DNA of 54,866 nucleotides. It comes from a virus. The stretch lies in IMG/VR virus record IMGVR_UViG_3300013093_000004, positions 1 to 54,866 of that record; one strand, written 5' to 3'. The position numbers and the translations under genes are program-made. Position 1 is the first letter of the stretch. Each line of letters starts with the position of its first letter. A model generated the notes under the pieces. It had not been told where the DNA came from. It saw only the letters and a list, made by a program, of their open reading frames with translations, and ran no database searches. Shown one piece after another: positions 23,071 through 32,642 of the stretch.

Positions 23071-25730
23071 GCGGCCTGCTCGGTTCCACCACTGCGCCGA
23101 CCAATACCCCGATCGAATATTCGGGCCTGAATGTTGGCACGTCGCAATGGAACATGCCTCTGCCGCTGTTTTGGGGCACGCGTCGGCTGGCCACCAATGC
23201 GATGGCGTTCGCCAATTTCCAGGGCCATCAGGTCAATGGCAAAGGCGGGGGCAAAGGCGGCGGCAAAAGCGCACAGCAACAGACCTATACCGCCGACGTT
23301 CTGCTGGGGTTGTGCGAGGGCCCGGTCGATTCGATCCAGAACATCTGGGCAAACGGTTCGACCACCACGACCACCACGCTCAGCGCGCTGAACATGACTT
23401 TTTTCCCCGGTACGCTGGGGCAGGCCGCATGGTCCTATTGGCAAAGCCAGTACCCTTCGCTGCAACAGAATTACAGCCAGACCGCCTATCTGGGGGCGGT
23501 CAACCTGGCGCTGGGCGAATCCGCGACGATCCCGCAAAACGATTTCGAATGCGTGCGCGCCTCGATGTTCGCGTGGACCCGAACCAGCACCATCGCCGGC
23601 TGGATCAACCCGACGTATCACACTCAGGCCAGCGCCACCGATGTGCTGATGTCGGATGTGATCACCGATCTATTGACCAACGTGCAATATGGCGCGCTGC
23701 TGCAATCGGCTGATCTGGGCTCGATCGCGCAATACGCCACCTATAACCGGGCGCAGGGCATTTTCGTTTCGCCGCTGCTCAACACGCAGGAAAAATGCAC
23801 TGATGTTCTCAACCGGTTTGCCCAGATCACCAATTCATGGATTTTCTGGTCGGGCGTTCAGTTGGAATTCTATCCGTTGGCCGATGCGGCGATCACCGGC
23901 AACGGCGTCACGTTCACCCCAAAAAACGATGTCGCCTATACCTTGGCGATCACCGATCTGCTTGCCGAAAAGGGTCAGCCGCCGGTCAAAGTCACGCGCA
24001 AGGATCCGGCCGATTGCTACAACCGCACCAGCGTCAACATCTGCGACCGCACGCTTGGTTACATCGACAACCCCATCCCCTGGGTTGACGATCAACTGAT
24101 CGATCAGTTCGGGCTGCGCGACAATACCAGCATCAGCGCGAACGAGATCTGCGACCCCCAGGTCGGCGCGATCGTCGCGCAGCTGGTGGGCAAGCGAGCG
24201 GCCTATATCCGCAACACCTATCAGTTCAAAACCAACTGGAATTTCATCCTGTGCCTGCCCGGCACCGTGCTGCAAATCCCGCTGAATTACACCGGTCAAA
24301 CCGTGCGCGTGCGAGTGACCGAGGTCAGCGAAGATGACAAAGGACAGTTGTCATTCACCGCAGAGGAATTTCCCGGAACGGTGGGCACCTATGTGCCGCC
24401 GCAAAGCCAGGTCACCGCTTCGGCCAGCCAAGTTCCCAATATCTATGCCGCGGCGCCCAGCATCAACACCCCGGCGATATTCGAACCGCCGGCCAGCTTT
24501 ACCGGCGGCGTCGCAAAGATCATCATTGCTGCATCCGGTTCGGGCAACTGGGGTGGCTGCACCGTCAATATCAGCTTTGACGGCACCACCTATGTACCGA
24601 TCGGTACCATCACCGCGCCAGCGCCGCAGGGCGTGCTGACGGCTTCGCTGCCGGCCTATGGCGGCGCCAACCCCGACACGACCGACACCTTGGCGGTCGA
24701 TCTGACGCAAAGCGCCACCACACCACAGCCGGTGACCAACGCCGACGCGGTTGCCTTGCGCACGCTCGCCCTGATCGCTGCCCAGCCCACTGTCTCCGGC
24801 GGTGCCTCGGTGGTGCCCAGCAATGGCGAATTGCTTGCGTTCGGCAACACCGCGATCACCGGCACCTATACCGCGAACCTGACCTATCTCGAACGCGGCC
24901 AATACGGCACGACGGCTGGCGCCCACGCGGCCGGCGCGCAATTCACCCTGATCGACGTGCTGGGCAACACCGGTACCTCGGTCGCCTATACCTTGCCGCA
25001 GCAGTACATCGGGCAGACGATCTATTTGAAGCTGGCCAGCTTCAACCTGTTCGACCATGGCGCGCAGGATCTTTCGTCGGTGGTCGAATACCAATATACC
25101 CCGGTCGGTACCGGGTTTGGCACCGGGCCATCGGGCGTGCCGGCTACTCCCACCGGCTTGACCGGCGTGGCCAGCTTGTTCGGCTATAACGCGTTGTCCT
25201 GGGCGGCCAACCCGACCAACGACAGCGTGATATCCTATTCGCTGTACAAGGGCGAAGGGTCGGGCGCCGCGTTTTCCAGTTGCGTGCTGCTCTATCAGGG
25301 CGTTGGCCTGGTCTATACCGACGCGGCAATCGTGGCCGGCACCACCTATACCTATTACGTGGTCGCCAACAATTCGGTGGGACAATCTGCCGTCTCGGCC
25401 GCGTGCAACATTACCGCGCTGGCCAATGGCAATATCGCTTCGGGTCTGACCGCGCTCGGATCGACCACCACCACAACGTCAACCAGCACGTTTACCTTGA
25501 CCAGCGGCGTGCCTTCGGGCGCCAGCCTGGTGATCGTGGTCAATGGTTCGATCCTGTCATCGTCCTATTATTCGATCAGCGGCACCACCGTGACATTCAG
25601 CCCGGCGATCGCGTCCGGCAGCACCATCCTGGCCTATTACATCACCAGCACCGGTACCGGCGGTGGTGGCGGCGGTGGCGGCGGTGGCGGCATTGGCGGC
25701 GCCTACAACAACGGGTACGGGCTCAAATAG
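23067..25730 (+). CDS. Central tail-tip protein (J / GTA gp15-like) with fibronectin domain
   Basis: 887 residues from ATG 23067. The N-terminal part is glycine-lysine rich (GKGGGKGGGK) after NMPLPLFWGTRRL. The middle holds the phage-tail_3-like core (VKVTRKDPADCYNRTSVNI, then TVLQIPLNYTGQTVRVRV). A fibronectin type III-like domain lies around 690-780 (VPATPTGLTG, NALSWAANPTNDSVISYSLY). A Thr/Ser-rich strand domain follows, and the end is a run of nine glycines plus a short tail. The protein forms the tail-tip spike and connects to the adhesins. The glycine tract may be a flexible anchor to the fibre encoded next. Confidence 0.88.
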   Translation: MSGLLGSTTAPTNTPIEYSGLNVGTSQWNMPLPLFWGTRRLATNAMAFANFQGHQVNGKGGGKGGGKSAQQQTYTADVLLGLCEGPVDSIQNIWANGSTTTTTTLSALNMTFFPGTLGQAAWSYWQSQYPSLQQNYSQTAYLGAVNLALGESATIPQNDFECVRASMFAWTRTSTIAGWINPTYHTQASATDVLMSDVITDLLTNVQYGALLQSADLGSIAQYATYNRAQGIFVSPLLNTQEKCTDVLNRFAQITNSWIFWSGVQLEFYPLADAAITGNGVTFTPKNDVAYTLAITDLLAEKGQPPVKVTRKDPADCYNRTSVNICDRTLGYIDNPIPWVDDQLIDQFGLRDNTSISANEICDPQVGAIVAQLVGKRAAYIRNTYQFKTNWNFILCLPGTVLQIPLNYTGQTVRVRVTEVSEDDKGQLSFTAEEFPGTVGTYVPPQSQVTASASQVPNIYAAAPSINTPAIFEPPASFTGGVAKIIIAASGSGNWGGCTVNISFDGTTYVPIGTITAPAPQGVLTASLPAYGGANPDTTDTLAVDLTQSATTPQPVTNADAVALRTLALIAAQPTVSGGASVVPSNGELLAFGNTAITGTYTANLTYLERGQYGTTAGAHAAGAQFTLIDVLGNTGTSVAYTLPQQYIGQTIYLKLASFNLFDHGAQDLSSVVEYQYTPVGTGFGTGPSGVPATPTGLTGVASLFGYNALSWAANPTNDSVISYSLYKGEGSGAAFSSCVLLYQGVGLVYTDAAIVAGTTYTYYVVANNSVGQSAVSAACNITALANGNIASGLTALGSTTTTTSTSTFTLTSGVPSGASLVIVVNGSILSSSYYSISGTTVTFSPAIASGSTILAYYITSTGTGGGGGGGGGGGIGGAYNNGYGLK

Positions 25731-25772
25731 CCGGACCGCTGAAAATTTCGTCCTTACATTGGAGTAATTCGC

Positions 25773-28493
25773 ATGATCCTGATGCTTGCGCCAAAGGGCG
25801 GGATGTCATTTGGCAGCGCTCCCAGCGGCTCGACTTATGTCGCTGATGCCTATGCGGTGGTGCACATCACCAACAACAGCGCCGCCGACCAGACCTATCT
25901 GGCCAATGCCGGTTGCTACACGTTGACCCCGTTCGGCGGCTGGGGCGCCGCCGCTTTCAATACATTGGCTGCACTCTATGCTGCCGATCTGGACACCGGC
26001 CTGATCCTGCCGGGACAAGTGGGCTTTCCGCAATTTATGATGGCCTCGGTTTATGCCGATCCGACCAGCGGGAACAACGGCACATGGGCCAAAACCGGCA
26101 CGGGCAATGGCAGTGGCAATTGGACGCAGATTTCCACGCAGACGCTGGCGCAACTGACTTCCAGTGTGGCCGCTCTGACGTCCAGCGTGGCCACTCTGTC
26201 GGCCAGCGTGGCCAACATCACCGCCGGCGTCACCACGCCCAGCCTGTCTGCCGGCAACGCCGCCTTTGCCGTCATTCAGCCGAACGGGTGGCAGGTTCTG
26301 GTCTATTGGAAAGGGTTCAAAGCCGGCGGAACATCGACGCTGAATCCCAACGCCACGCCTCGGTTGGTGCTGCAAGTGGTCGATCAAGGCTTTACCAGTA
26401 CGGGCCAGCCCACGCTGATCAGCCGCACCGTGGTCGGTACAGTCAACATGCGTGCGCCGTGGCCCATTGAAACGACGCCGATCGACGTCGCTGATGCCAA
26501 CGGATCATCACGCCTATATGCCCTGTCTGAACCGATTTACGCCGCTTCAAACGTCGCGGGCAGTGGTTTGGCACCAATCACCACGGTTGTTGCCGGGCTT
26601 TACCTGGACAACGGCAGCGGCGGCAGCAGCGCCAATTCGTTGACCAGCAGCCTGTTTGCAATGAATGGGTCGGCCCTGACATATCCGCCGCCCGTCGCCA
26701 ATTGGGTGTGCAGTGCGTATCAGCGCGCCGGGTCGAATGGATTTCAGTTCGAAGTCTACGCCGATCACCAGTTCGGATTCAACGCTTCACCCGTCGCACA
26801 AGTCGGAGTTCGCGTCACGGACAGTGCGGGCAACAAAGCCTACGGCTACGCGAACACTTTGACGCAATCCGCGCAAGTGGCCACCACCGATCCGAATCCG
26901 CTCGTTTTTCCCGTGTCCGTTTCAACTTTAGGGTTGGTTGATGGTGCGGCCACGGCCGATATTCTGGTGTGGCCCTGGATCGGTAACACGGTGTGGGACA
27001 GCAAGATCAATGGCGCGACCTGGCCGACACCGCAGGTCTGTTCCATCCCCGTGCTGATCGATGCTGCTGGCAACTATACCCCGGCCTATGCCTGTCTCGA
27101 CACGGCCGCCGGTGTGGACGCCAGCGGCGTGGTATCCACCACCCAAGCCACTGCCGAAGCAGCGCCGTACAAGACATGGGCGGCAGCGCGCGCCGCGATC
27201 AAGACGTTCAACAACGCGCGCGGCCATAATGACCATGCCGCTGGTGTGATGTTGTTGACGCAGGATTTGGCCGGCTTTGGCGAAAACCTCGCCAGCACGC
27301 TAACCCCGGGCCTGACCTGGTTCACCATCGGCCACAAATCGACCGTATCCGCGCAAACGATCGGCTTTACGACTGCCAGCAGCGACACCAATGCCACGCT
27401 GGCAACGCGGGTGGCATTCAATGGGTTGTATTTGCGCAGCACCAGCGCAACCAACTTGTTTGATGGCGGCGTCGATGGTGCCGTTTCGGGATTGCCGCAA
27501 ATCTATGTGAATTGCACCAATTGCAAACTGTCGCAAAGCGCTGTGACCAATGCGGTGCCGCTGTTTTATCAGACCGGTCTGATGGATTATATCGGTTGCA
27601 CGTTCACCAATTGCGGCCCTGCTGATCTGACCAACTACAGCGTCACGCGTCAGCATCACCGACTGCACCTCGGCACCACCTATACCACGACTTCGACCAG
27701 TGGGCCAATCGCGTCGATCTGGACGGCCATCGGCTGCACTTTCAACGGGTGCAATTTCCAGGACACCACCGCTGCCGCGCAACCATATCAGCAATCGCAG
27801 GATGGGTTGATCCACGCCAACAACAAGTGGTTCGGCATGCGCACGACGTCGAATTATTCCGGCGCTCGCCAGTGGACGAAGGGTATCGTGGTTGCCCAGT
27901 CAGTCTACGAATTGGTCACCGGCACAGTGCCGGCTTTGCAGGTCAGTGCTGATGGAATGTTGAATCCGGTCGCGAATGTGATCCGCAGGTTCAACACCAT
28001 TGCCGGCGGCCGCACCAATTTCCTTTACAATGACATCGGCGCCGTTCCGACCGTTAAAACCGGGGTCAGCCAATATAATTTGGATTATCAATACAATATC
28101 AAACGCGATCCCTTCAATAACCCGACCGGCGGGCAAAGCGGCAATCGCACCGGCAACTGGATGACATCATTCGGGGTCGGCTGTTTTGGCAATCATGCGG
28201 TGGCTGGTGCCACCGGCAATGACACAGGGGGCAGCAGCTCAGCGCCCGGCCCGGATAGTTGGTTGGGCGAATTTACCGGTTTGGCCTCGACCAACAATGT
28301 TGCGGTAACGTTCACCACCGATGCCAGTTATCTTGGCACTGGCGCCGGCGGCGGAAATTACCTGCCCACAGGCACAGTCACCACGCTGCAAGGCAAAGTC
28401 GCGGCTGGCCGCCAACCCTATCCTTCGGACATCCACTCCACCGCGCGCAAAAACACCGGCACCGGATCTTGCGGCGCCTACGAGGTTGGCTGA
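25773..28493 (+). CDS. Tail fibre / adhesin 1 with trimer stalk and beta-helix-like C terminus
   Basis: 906 residues following the J-like gene. Residues about 128-148 are a heptad stalk of repeated SSVAALT-type units, coded by three 21-bp repeats (26154-26216), typical of trimeric fibres. The rest is Ser/Thr/Asn/Gly-rich and strand-like. It has the sequence GVVSTTQATAEAAPYKTW at the entry of a parallel beta-helix region and ends with GNWMTSFGVGCFGN and a final IHSTARKNTGTGSCGAYEVG. From about residue 225 it is paralogous to the second adhesin at 30059. It probably binds the cell surface. No catalytic residues were identified. Confidence 0.75.
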   Translation: MILMLAPKGGMSFGSAPSGSTYVADAYAVVHITNNSAADQTYLANAGCYTLTPFGGWGAAAFNTLAALYAADLDTGLILPGQVGFPQFMMASVYADPTSGNNGTWAKTGTGNGSGNWTQISTQTLAQLTSSVAALTSSVATLSASVANITAGVTTPSLSAGNAAFAVIQPNGWQVLVYWKGFKAGGTSTLNPNATPRLVLQVVDQGFTSTGQPTLISRTVVGTVNMRAPWPIETTPIDVADANGSSRLYALSEPIYAASNVAGSGLAPITTVVAGLYLDNGSGGSSANSLTSSLFAMNGSALTYPPPVANWVCSAYQRAGSNGFQFEVYADHQFGFNASPVAQVGVRVTDSAGNKAYGYANTLTQSAQVATTDPNPLVFPVSVSTLGLVDGAATADILVWPWIGNTVWDSKINGATWPTPQVCSIPVLIDAAGNYTPAYACLDTAAGVDASGVVSTTQATAEAAPYKTWAAARAAIKTFNNARGHNDHAAGVMLLTQDLAGFGENLASTLTPGLTWFTIGHKSTVSAQTIGFTTASSDTNATLATRVAFNGLYLRSTSATNLFDGGVDGAVSGLPQIYVNCTNCKLSQSAVTNAVPLFYQTGLMDYIGCTFTNCGPADLTNYSVTRQHHRLHLGTTYTTTSTSGPIASIWTAIGCTFNGCNFQDTTAAAQPYQQSQDGLIHANNKWFGMRTTSNYSGARQWTKGIVVAQSVYELVTGTVPALQVSADGMLNPVANVIRRFNTIAGGRTNFLYNDIGAVPTVKTGVSQYNLDYQYNIKRDPFNNPTGGQSGNRTGNWMTSFGVGCFGNHAVAGATGNDTGGSSSAPGPDSWLGEFTGLASTNNVAVTFTTDASYLGTGAGGGNYLPTGTVTTLQGKVAAGRQPYPSDIHSTARKNTGTGSCGAYEVG

Positions 28494-28575
28494 TCCGGTT
28501 TGATTTTTCAGCCATGATTGGTGGCGATGCCGATAATCATCACGACAACCCCCGATTGACACCCCGGAGGAACGA

Positions 28576-28821
28576 ATGCCCGATACCGACAGCGAGCAAC
28601 CCATCCCTCGGGCACCGATTACCAAGGACGATGCACGTCTGATCGCGCAGGAAGTGCTGGCGGAAATCAACGACAATTTCACCAAATACGTCGGTCGCGG
28701 CATTATCTCGATGTTCTGGAAAGCCATATTGTTGGCGGCGCTGATCATCGCGCTGTGGGGATGGGCGCATTTCAACGGCGTGATGCAACCTGGCGCGTCG
28801 CAGCACCCCGCAAACCACTGA
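28576..28821 (+). CDS. Small single-span membrane protein before the endolysin
   Basis: An 81-residue protein with a charged N-terminal half (DDARLIAQEVLAEINDNFTK) and one membrane segment about 47-65 (FWKAILLAALIIALWGWAHF). It begins behind GGAGGAACGA and is seven bases from the endolysin gene. It may be a holin-like or anti-holin component, but a single span without more context leaves this open. Confidence 0.65.
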   Translation: MPDTDSEQPIPRAPITKDDARLIAQEVLAEINDNFTKYVGRGIISMFWKAILLAALIIALWGWAHFNGVMQPGASQHPANH

Positions 28822-28828
28822 GGCAACA

Positions 28829-29404
28829 ATGGCAGCACTGCACAATGCCCCGGCGTTTTTCGCCGCGATCCGGCGCGTCACTGGCCCGTTGACAGAAACC
28901 CAGGCCGCGATCGCCAATGGGCTGCTCACCGCAGCCGTCGCGTGGCCGATCGGCTGGCTGGCCTATGGCTTTGCGACGGCATGGCACGAGGCGCGCCTCA
29001 CGCCGCAGGATGAAATCGGGCACGGCCACGGGCGACCGTATGGCGTGCCGGGCAAGCACGGCGGCCAGATCCCGTTCGGGCGCGGCCTCGTGCAGATCAC
29101 ATGGGATACGAATTACGAATGGGCTGACCGCATCTGCGCGGCGGCGGGGCTGATCAAGCCCGGCGATCTGCTGGCGAATTTCGAGCTCGCCAATCGGCCT
29201 GACATTGCGACCCGCATTCTGATCACCGGCATGGAGACCGGGCATTTCACCGGTAAAAAGCTGACCGATTACATCACCATTCGCGGCACGCACGCCGATT
29301 TCGTGGCGGCGCGGCGCATCATCAACGGGCAGGACTGCGCTGAAAAGATCGCGATTTATGCGGATCAATTTCAAGACGCGGCTGATCTTGGGGGCTGGAA
29401 ATGA
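28829..29404 (+). CDS. Endolysin, GH19/lysozyme-like
   Basis: The 191 residues show the glycoside hydrolase pattern of many alphaproteobacterial phage endolysins: TAWHEARLTPQDEIGHGHGR with the catalytic-type Glu after His, then FGRGLVQITWDTNYEWAD, MTRILITG-like spacing (ATRILITGMETGHFTGKKL), and a closing VAARRIINGQDCAEKIA. It should cut the glycan strand of peptidoglycan at lysis. A mild hydrophobic segment at residues 25-45 (AAIANGLLTAAVAWPIGWLA) is part of the fold rather than a signal peptide. It overlaps the next gene by ATGA. Confidence 0.8.
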   Translation: MAALHNAPAFFAAIRRVTGPLTETQAAIANGLLTAAVAWPIGWLAYGFATAWHEARLTPQDEIGHGHGRPYGVPGKHGGQIPFGRGLVQITWDTNYEWADRICAAAGLIKPGDLLANFELANRPDIATRILITGMETGHFTGKKLTDYITIRGTHADFVAARRIINGQDCAEKIAIYADQFQDAADLGGWK

Positions 29405-30054
29405 GCGACGGCGTAACGATAAACCCCGCCACAACCACCGGCGGCCCAACTATCTACACCGAGACTGACGCCGCGACCGGCTTTCAAATGCAGGGCGTCA
29501 AGGTGCTGACCGGTGCCAAGGATGTCAACGGCGGCCCGGTCAGCGCGACAAACCCCTTCCCCGTTCAGCTGCAATCTGGCGCCAGCATCGTCGGATCGGT
29601 TCTGGGCCGCACCAGCAAGGTCGCGGTCACCCCGACCGTGACGGCGACCGCCGCGTATACCGCCGGCAACGAGGTCGGCGGCCTGATGACTTTCGCCAGC
29701 ATTTTCGACGCGCAACAGTCGGGCATCCTGCAATCTGTCCGCATCCGATGCAAATCGGTCCAGACGGCTGGATTCAAGCTTTACCTGTTCACGGCCAACC
29801 CCACCAATTCGACCTGGACCGACAAATCCACGCCGGCGATCAATGCGGCCGACATCCCGGCGGTGGTCGGCCCGTTCAATCTGGTCACCGCCGACAGCGG
29901 TCTGGGCACCGAAACCACCTATGAGCTCGACGGGATCGGGGCGGCCATCCTGAGCTCGACCACCTCGCTTTATGGGGTGCTGGTGACGATCGGCACGCCG
30001 ACTTTTGCCAGTACCAGCGATGTGACGGTCGAATTGACCGTGCTGAAGGATTGA
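29401..30054 (+). CDS. Beta-rich virion protein upstream of adhesin 2
   Basis: 217 residues, mostly Thr/Ser/Gly/Ala with alternating strands. A short Asn/Thr-rich N terminus leads to NPFPVQLQSGASIVGSVLG, a common linker in phage appendage proteins. It is followed by a beta-sandwich (LQSVRIRCKSVQTAGFKLYL, TTSLYGVLVTIGTP). The gene lies between the endolysin and the second adhesin, so it may anchor that adhesin to the particle. No enzyme motif is seen. Confidence 0.65.
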   Translation: MSDGVTINPATTTGGPTIYTETDAATGFQMQGVKVLTGAKDVNGGPVSATNPFPVQLQSGASIVGSVLGRTSKVAVTPTVTATAAYTAGNEVGGLMTFASIFDAQQSGILQSVRIRCKSVQTAGFKLYLFTANPTNSTWTDKSTPAINAADIPAVVGPFNLVTADSGLGTETTYELDGIGAAILSSTTSLYGVLVTIGTPTFASTSDVTVELTVLKD

Positions 30055-30058
30055 CCGC

Positions 30059-32215
30059 GTGCCGGTGCTGAACGGTCGCCGGGCGCTGCTCTCTGGCGGA
30101 AAGGTCTCGGGCTTCACGGTCAGTTCGCTCGGCTGGGACGTCAACCTGGCCAGCGCGCCGGGTGTGCTGCTGCCCATGCAAACCGTGCAATTCCTGCGCG
30201 CGGGCTACACCACGTCTGCAACGCCGACCTATTATCCCGAAAACATCGTGATCACGTCACGTGTTCGGCTGCCCTGGCCGAATATCTCGGTGCTGAACGG
30301 CGGCAGGTGCGCTCTGTCGGATTTCATCTATTCGACTGACCTGCCGATCGGCGGCGCGAACAACAGCGCGCTGACCTCTCCGCAGCCGATCGCGCAATGG
30401 GTGACGGTTGACCGCCAAGTGGTCGGCAACTCGTTGACCGTGGATCTGGTCGCATTTCACCGCAATGGCCGCAACGGCAGCCCGGTGGCATGCGTCACCG
30501 GCACCGCGACCGATGGCACCAACACCGCGACCGCATCGACCTCGACGCCGATCGTCCTGGGTGACGCGAACGATCTAAACGCGGTGATCGGCTATCGGCT
30601 GACCTTCAACCTGTCGTCGCTGAACAACAATGCGCTGATCACCGTCAACGCCAAGGTCTACCCTTGGATCGGCGGCTCCGGATCGATTCTGGACAGCTCC
30701 ACGACCGGCGTGGCGGTGGACGGGCGCGGCTTTGGCCCGCGCGTCTATTACCGCAGCACCTCGCTGGCGAGCTCCCCGCCCTACGCCTATGTGAACGCAA
30801 CGACGGGCAATGACAGCACCGGCGTTGTCTCGACCACAGCGACCACGGCATCGGCCAGCCCGTTCCTGACGCTGCAAGCGGCGATCAACAAGCTGCGCAC
30901 CACCTATACCTACACGACCGGGTGCATCATCCGCATTCAGGCGTCGGGGGGCACCTTGGCGCTTGGATCGACCAGCGTCACCAGCGTGCAGAATCAAAAT
31001 GGCGGCGAGCTGATCATTCAGAGCGACCCCGCCGGCTCGACGGCCACGATCAGCTACGGGACGGCGTTCAACACCTATAACCCCTATGTCCGCTGGCAGA
31101 ATCTGAACATCACGCGGACCGCGAACGTCTTTTTTCCTTATGGCGCCTATTCGAGCACCAACGCGAAATGGACCTTCCAGAACGTCACCTATAACGGCGG
31201 CGGCTATTCGGCGGTGCTGACCGGCGCCAACATGGCGCTGAACCTGATCGGGGTCAGCTTCACCAATGCCTCGGCCAACATCCTGAACACCGCCTCGGCG
31301 ACCCTCGGCCTGCTGATGGTGCGCGGGTGCAGCACCTCAATCACGATGCCGACGGTCGAAGCGTTCAACATGGTCGGCTGCACCTTCACCAACGGGATGA
31401 TCCGATCGTCTGGCTCGACGCGCAGCCCGGCGGGCACGGTGATCGCCTTCAACAAGTTCATGAACCTGTCCGGCACGAGCGTCGCGTTCGGATTCGGCAC
31501 ATCGAACGAGGTGACCGCGCTGGGCGGGACCAACCCGATGACGATCACCGGCATCGCAATCGTGCAGAACATCTTCGAGAAGGCCGACACATCGAATGCG
31601 GCTTCCTTCCGCCCGTCCGGCGATAGCGACCAGTTCACGCTGGTCCATCTGGTCGTCTGGAACAATACCTTCACCGGCATCTTCGGCGGCGGCGGCCTGG
31701 GGCGCATGAATTGCCTCTATGACGATCAGGCAAACACCACCGTCCGCTATCACACGCTGCATTCGTTCCGGGGCAACATCCACTCGCAGATCAACACCAA
31801 ATCAGACGTCTTCGTATCGGCGAACGGCAACGGCACACCAGACCCGACCGACGGGCCATCGCATGTCGGCAACTGGCCCTATAAATTCGGCGTCGGCTGC
31901 TATGGCGAGTTTTCGCAATGGGTTGGCGATGACGGCTATCCGTGGGCGCTCGGGTCATCGTTTTCGCAGGACTATCCCGGCCTGCTGAACAACCTCGGCC
32001 AGAGCGAGACGGTGCGCAACGATCCGCTGTTCACCGCCTATGCCGGAACCACCAGCACCGGCACCACGCCGGTCGCCGGCACGGGCAACGGCACCTATAC
32101 CTTGAACAGCGGCAGTCCATGTATCGGGGTTATCCCATCGTCGGCCTTTGAAGCGCTGCCCTATGACTTGGCCGGCACAGCGCGCACGCGCGGCGCGATC
32201 GGGGCCTATGCCTGA
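30059..32215 (+). CDS. Tail fibre / adhesin 2, paralogue of adhesin 1
   Basis: 718 residues from GTG 30059, four bases after the previous stop. It lacks a coiled-coil stalk but aligns by eye with the C-terminal two thirds of the adhesin at 25773: ALTSPQPIAQWVTVD against ALTYPPPVANWVCSA; AKVYPWIGGSG against ILVWPWIGNTV; STGVVSTTATTASASPF against ASGVVSTTQATAEAAPY; and VGNWPYKFGVGCYGE against TGNWMTSFGVGCFGN. The middle has regular strand spacing and is probably a beta-helix, and the end is YDLAGTARTRGAIGAYA. A second receptor-binding protein is inferred. A strong terminator follows. Confidence 0.75.
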   Translation: MPVLNGRRALLSGGKVSGFTVSSLGWDVNLASAPGVLLPMQTVQFLRAGYTTSATPTYYPENIVITSRVRLPWPNISVLNGGRCALSDFIYSTDLPIGGANNSALTSPQPIAQWVTVDRQVVGNSLTVDLVAFHRNGRNGSPVACVTGTATDGTNTATASTSTPIVLGDANDLNAVIGYRLTFNLSSLNNNALITVNAKVYPWIGGSGSILDSSTTGVAVDGRGFGPRVYYRSTSLASSPPYAYVNATTGNDSTGVVSTTATTASASPFLTLQAAINKLRTTYTYTTGCIIRIQASGGTLALGSTSVTSVQNQNGGELIIQSDPAGSTATISYGTAFNTYNPYVRWQNLNITRTANVFFPYGAYSSTNAKWTFQNVTYNGGGYSAVLTGANMALNLIGVSFTNASANILNTASATLGLLMVRGCSTSITMPTVEAFNMVGCTFTNGMIRSSGSTRSPAGTVIAFNKFMNLSGTSVAFGFGTSNEVTALGGTNPMTITGIAIVQNIFEKADTSNAASFRPSGDSDQFTLVHLVVWNNTFTGIFGGGGLGRMNCLYDDQANTTVRYHTLHSFRGNIHSQINTKSDVFVSANGNGTPDPTDGPSHVGNWPYKFGVGCYGEFSQWVGDDGYPWALGSSFSQDYPGLLNNLGQSETVRNDPLFTAYAGTTSTGTTPVAGTGNGTYTLNSGSPCIGVIPSSAFEALPYDLAGTARTRGAIGAYA

Positions 32216-32257
32216 TACTACCTGACTGCCGCTGATCAGTCGGCTGCCGGGAAATTC

Positions 32258-32288
32258 GTCACAGCACAGTCCCGCTGGTGACTTTTTT
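32258..32288 (+). terminator. Rho-independent terminator after adhesin 2
   Basis: GTCAC-AGC (32258-32265) pairs with GCT-G-GTGAC (32274-32282), with one bulged G and an eight-base loop, followed directly by TTTTTT (32283-32288). It separates the fibre genes from the lysis and Gly-rich adhesin block, or serves as a partial stop that an antiterminator could override. Confidence 0.7.
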
Positions 32289-32312
32289 GGCCCAACAAAC
32301 GGAAAATTCGAT

Positions 32313-32642
32313 ATGTCTGACACGCCTTCCCCGGCGCGGAATTTTCTGCGTCAGGCGCTGACCGGCGCCGATAACCGCACCATCGCGATCGGCCGCCTGA
32401 TCGGATTCATGATCGCGCTGGTCCTGCTGTTCGTGCTGCCGCTGTGGGCGGCTTGCGCGATCGATTGGGCAAAGGATGAGACCGCGCGCAAATCGCAAAC
32501 GGACGGCTGGCACCTGCTGTTCGAAATGCTGGCGATCTACGTGCCGGCGGTCACCGGCTCGGTCACCGCGGTCATTCGCTGGACCAATTCAACCGAACCG
32601 CTGCCCACGATGTCGGATGCAGGAGACAAACCCAATGGCTGA
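32313..32642 (+). CDS. Holin-like two-span membrane protein
   Basis: 109 residues with two hydrophobic segments, about 24-48 (IAIGRLIGFMIALVLLFVLP) and about 66-90 (LHLLFEMLAIYVPAVTGSV-like), separated by a charged loop. Both ends are polar. Size and topology fit class II holins, which set lysis timing by forming membrane lesions. It starts after a terminator and overlaps the phospholipase-like gene, so it begins a short lysis-associated block. The holin role is by topology and context. Confidence 0.65.
   Translation: MSDTPSPARNFLRQALTGADNRTIAIGRLIGFMIALVLLFVLPLWAACAIDWAKDETARKSQTDGWHLLFEMLAIYVPAVTGSVTAVIRWTNSTEPLPTMSDAGDKPNG

Noticed and set aside
24351-25385. 344-residue minus-strand open frame
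   Set aside because: Antisense to the J-like protein. It is Gly/Arg-rich without recognisable motif; a shadow of biased codon use.
26154-26216. Tandem repeat as a regulatory element
   Set aside because: The three 21-bp units encode heptads of a trimeric fibre stalk in the adhesin frame, so coding selection explains them.
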